Of a stretch of 64,000 nucleotides of DNA, positions 61,656-64,000 are shown piece by piece. This DNA is from Flavobacteriales bacterium. GTDB lineage: Bacteria; Bacteroidota; Bacteroidia; NS11-12g; UBA9320. Position numbers and translations under genes: made by a program. The stretch lies in contig JACJZW010000006.1 in the NCBI GenBank assembly GCA_020635355.1, positions 1-64,000 of the forward strand, in the 5' to 3' direction. The notes under the pieces were generated by a model, which saw only the letters and a program-made list of their open reading frames with translations, was not told the origin of the DNA and made no database searches. The stretch's first letter is position 1. Each line of letters starts with the position of its first letter.

Positions 61656-63245
61656 ATGTTTAAGCATTTGAGGGAAGACATTCCCGCATCCATCGTTGTA
61701 TTTTTTGTTGCTCTCCCGTTGTGTCTGGGAATCGCATTGGCTAGCGGAGCTGATCCGTTTGCCGGGCTGATTGCCGGTATCGTTGGTGGTGTGATTGTAG
61801 GTTATTTTAGTGGATCCCGGCTGGGTGTTAGCGGACCCGCAGCCGGCTTGATTGCCGTGGTGGCTCCGGCCATTTTGGAATTTGGTTATCAGGGTTTCCT
61901 GGTGGCTGTTATCCTGGCCGGAGTGCTTCAGCTTGTATTTGGGTATTTAAAAGCCGGAGTCATTGGCTATTACTTTCCAAGTGCGGTGATCAAAGGAATG
62001 CTCGCCGGGATTGGATTGGTGATCATTGATAAAGAAATTCCGCATGCGGTGGGGTTGGATCGCGAAGTGGAAGGCCCCTTGGCTTTTGAACAGGCCGATG
62101 GTGAAAACGGCTTATCGGAACTGCTGAATATTCCGGAATTTCTGACGCCATCGGCCTTGATTATTTCCATTGGCGCCATTTTGATTTTATACATTTGGGA
62201 TAAATACCTCAAACATCAACACAAGGTGTTTAGCATCATTTCCGGTCCCATGGTGGCCGTGGTGTTTGGAATCGTGTTTGAAATTGTTACCCGTAAAATC
62301 GAGTCGTCCCTCACACTTTCCCAGGACCACCTGGTGAATGTTCCCAAGGCAACATCTGTTGCTGAATTTACCGGATTGTTCACCCTACCGGATTTTTCGT
62401 TTTTGGCCAATCCCCACATATACCTGGTAGCGTTCACCATAGCCATCGTGGCCAGTTTGGAAACACTGCTTTGTGTGGAGGCCACGGACCGATTGGATCC
62501 GGAATTGTACGTAACACCCACCAACAAGGAGTTGAAGGCTCAGGGTCTTGGCAATATTATAAGTGGCTTAATCGGAGGTATTCCCATTACCCAGGTAATC
62601 GTACGAAGTTCTGCCAACATTCAGAGCGGCGCTAAAACCAAATTGTCGGCCATGATCCATGGAATGTTGCTCTTGGTTTTCGTGGTGTTAATTCCCGATT
62701 TACTCAACCTGATTCCACGGGCGGTATTGGCGGCCATCCTTCTCAGGATTGGCTTTAAGCTGGTGAATCCGCGGAGCTTTATTCCGATGTATAAGTTGGG
62801 AAAAAACCAGTTCATCCCGTTCGTCGTAACCATGGTGTCGATCTTCTTCACCGATTTGTTGCTGGGTATCCTGATAGGTTTGGGAGTAGGCATGGTCATC
62901 ATCCTGCTCAACAGCTTCCAGAATTCCTATTTCCTGCACGAGGAACCGGGTGATTCTCCGGCCGATATCCGAATGCGACTTCCGGAACAGGTATCCTTCG
63001 TGAATAAAGGCGCCATCCTCAACCGTCTCAGTAAGGTGCCCGATGGTACCCATCTGGTCCTGGATGCCTCTAAAACCTTGTACATGGATTACGATGTTCG
63101 GGAAGTGATAGACGACTTTGTACAGAACAGTGCCTCCCGTAACATTGAGATTACGTTCATTGAGCCCAATGATCCGGCCTTGAATCAGGTCTCCAATCCA
63201 CCGGACACCTCATCGTTTACAAACGATAGCAGTAATAATTCCTGA
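61656..63245 (+). CDS. SulP-family anion transporter with STAS domain
   Basis: 529 residues from the ATG at 61656 (MFKHLREDIPASIVVFFVALPLCLGIALASG is the usual SulP opening; the frame extends 16 codons upstream). Family motifs include GIVGGVIVGYFSGSRLGVSGPAAG and the helix-8/10 region LGNIISGLIGGIPITQVIVRSSANI, with about 12-14 helices to residue 430. A C-terminal STAS domain follows (about 445-510; THLVLDASKTLYMDYDVREV). The ion could be bicarbonate, sulfate or another anion; marine and alkaliphilic relatives often take bicarbonate with sodium. The antiporter upstream would fit sodium cycling. Confidence 0.9.
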   Translation: MFKHLREDIPASIVVFFVALPLCLGIALASGADPFAGLIAGIVGGVIVGYFSGSRLGVSGPAAGLIAVVAPAILEFGYQGFLVAVILAGVLQLVFGYLKAGVIGYYFPSAVIKGMLAGIGLVIIDKEIPHAVGLDREVEGPLAFEQADGENGLSELLNIPEFLTPSALIISIGAILILYIWDKYLKHQHKVFSIISGPMVAVVFGIVFEIVTRKIESSLTLSQDHLVNVPKATSVAEFTGLFTLPDFSFLANPHIYLVAFTIAIVASLETLLCVEATDRLDPELYVTPTNKELKAQGLGNIISGLIGGIPITQVIVRSSANIQSGAKTKLSAMIHGMLLLVFVVLIPDLLNLIPRAVLAAILLRIGFKLVNPRSFIPMYKLGKNQFIPFVVTMVSIFFTDLLLGILIGLGVGMVIILLNSFQNSYFLHEEPGDSPADIRMRLPEQVSFVNKGAILNRLSKVPDGTHLVLDASKTLYMDYDVREVIDDFVQNSASRNIEITFIEPNDPALNQVSNPPDTSSFTNDSSNNS

Positions 63246-63264
63246 TCGGGACACGCGGAAAGCA

Positions 63265-63272
63265 TACATTTG
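63265..63272 (+). promoter_or_regulatory. -7 box TACATTTG in front of the sigma factor gene
   Basis: Exact TAnnTTTG match 5 bases before the ATG at 63278 and 19 bases behind the SulP stop. No clear -33 TTG at the standard distance. Confidence 0.45.
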
Positions 63273-63277
63273 TTGGA

Positions 63278-63793
63278 ATGCGTCAGCAGGAATATATCCA
63301 GCGATTAGCCGAAGGTGATTCCACCGTAATGAGCGATATCTATCGCGATTACGGTCGGGCTTTGCTGGGGGTGGCTATGCAAATTGTTGGTGATTCCGAA
63401 CGCGCATAGGACGTAGTTCAGGATGCTCTGGTAAACATCTGGCAGAACGGACAACGATATGACTCATCCAAAGGAAGGTTATACACCTGGATGCTCAACA
63501 TTGTCCGGAACAAAGCCATCGATCATCAACGCAGTATTTCCAGACGGGATAAAATCCAATCGTCCGTTGAAGACGTAGATGTTCATGATGGCGGATACGA
63601 GATCAATACCGATACCATCGGTTTGCAACGGGAATTGAAGTCCCTGGACAACGATAAACGGGAATTGATTGAGCTGTCCTACATTCTTGGATACAGTCAT
63701 CGCGAAATAGCGGAACGCAAGAATCTGCCACTGGGTACGGTTAAAACCCGTATTCGGGCGGCCATCGGTGAACTAAAAAAAGTATTTGGATAA
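63278..63793 (+). pseudogene. ECF sigma-70 factor with an in-frame amber codon
   Basis: 172 codons from the ATG at 63278 to a TAA at 63791. The reading gives a complete group IV sigma factor: region 2 (AEGDSTVMSDIYRDYGRALLG, then DVVQDALVNIW), YTWMLNIVRNKAIDH, and region 4 (LGYSHREIAERKNLPLGTVKTRI). Codon 44 (63407-63409) is TAG. It stands where the family has Glu in A-E-D-V-V-Q-(D/E), so one base change from GAG explains it. The reading frame is otherwise intact. An ATG at 63491 could restart translation of a region-4-only protein of 100 residues. The next gene is a matching anti-sigma factor. Real mutation, read-through or a sequence error are all possible. Confidence 0.85.
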
Positions 63794-64000
63794 TGGATGT
63801 CAAGGCCATAATCGATAGCGGAGTGCTGGAGGAATACGTACTGGGTACGGCCTCTGATCAGGACATGCGAGCGGTTCGCTGCCTGTCATCGATTTATCCC
63901 GAATTACTGGAAGAGATTGAGCGAATAGAATCGCGTCTCATCCAGACCGGCGAATCAGCCGCACCGGACGATTTGGTGTTTGACGTAACGGCGTTCCAGG
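63793..64000 (+). CDS. Anti-sigma factor, 3' end cut by window edge
   Basis: The ATG at 63793 shares one base with the sigma stop codon (TAATG), so the two are coupled. The visible 69 residues start MDVKAIIDSGVLEEYVLGTAS and continue with a helical, acidic region (YPELLEEIERIESRL). The SGVLE-x-YVLG motif and the following helices are typical of the cytoplasmic anti-sigma domain of RskA-like membrane anti-sigma factors in Bacteroidota. The transmembrane helix and periplasmic domain would lie beyond base 64000. The frame is intact even though its sigma partner is interrupted. Confidence 0.8.
   Translation, partial: MDVKAIIDSGVLEEYVLGTASDQDMRAVRCLSSIYPELLEEIERIESRLIQTGESAAPDDLVFDVTAFQ

Noticed and set aside
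63407..63409. Amber codon as evidence of a reassigned genetic code
   Set aside because: Other genes in the window end normally at TAG, and reading through them would give nonsense extensions, so only this gene is affected.
63491..63793. Stand-alone 100-residue DNA-binding protein
   Set aside because: The upstream frame continues the sigma region 2 sequence without shift, so this is the rear part of an interrupted sigma factor, though a restart here remains possible.

Overview
The window looks like a chromosomal segment of a free-living member of the Bacteroidota, roughly 45-50% GC. The main evidence is a set of secreted proteins with type IX secretion system (T9SS) C-terminal sorting domains: four of type A and one of type B (gliding-motility-associated, CHU_C). 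Supporting evidence is a TonB-dependent receptor, many lipoproteins with a short lipobox, few Shine-Dalgarno sequences, and several start codons a few bases behind a TAnnTTTG box, the -7 element of the Bacteroidota primary sigma factor. I cannot name the genus. I saw no tRNA, rRNA, CRISPR array, transposase, integrase or replication origin.

Layout. 1-4061 (minus strand): TonB-dependent receptor locus with a partial lipoprotein, small membrane proteins and a paralogous pair flanking the receptor. 4202-12000: a lipoprotein, a 7TM-DISM adenylate cyclase behind a permuted papain-like hydrolase, a DUF917 protein, and a lipoprotein / amino-acid permease / DinB / TipA-type MerR group. 12089-19367: carbohydrate genes without SusC/SusD (GH43-like lipoprotein, GH28 polygalacturonase, GH106-like rhamnosidase), interleaved with a lipoprotein and a membrane-bound pentapeptide-repeat protein; pectin or rhamnogalacturonan fragments are the likely substrate. 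19374-23545: a VOC protein and a large exported WD40-caspase protein. 23737-29985: a small exported acidic protein, a structured leader, and a complete tripartite RND efflux operon closed by a terminator. 30074-37683: T9SS cargo, including a C25-like protein that appears to lack its catalytic dyad and an M1 aminopeptidase. Behind the aminopeptidase lies an AT-rich island with an immunity-like ORF and a second, orphan copy of its sorting-domain tail. 37887-43227: short-period intergenic repeats around a VOC gene, then a five-gene operon of two barrel proteins, two lipoproteins and a membrane protein of unknown role. 43303-52737: a GNAT enzyme, a 1801-residue BNR/PKD type-B T9SS protein and a protein of eight CHRD domains. 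53155-59860: an aldehyde dehydrogenase, an SRAP (YedK/HMCES) protein and three exported or anchored proteins of unknown function. 59949-64000: a cation/proton antiporter, a small acidic protein, a SulP anion transporter with STAS domain, and an ECF sigma / anti-sigma pair whose sigma gene has an in-frame amber codon.

The strongest candidates for something undescribed are the island at 36649-37683, the amber codon in the sigma factor gene, and the five-gene envelope operon at 38446-43227. Several genes start with TTG or GTG (885, 6818, 17370, 43773, 36876). Where the longest reading began upstream of a signal peptide I moved the start to the methionine before it.
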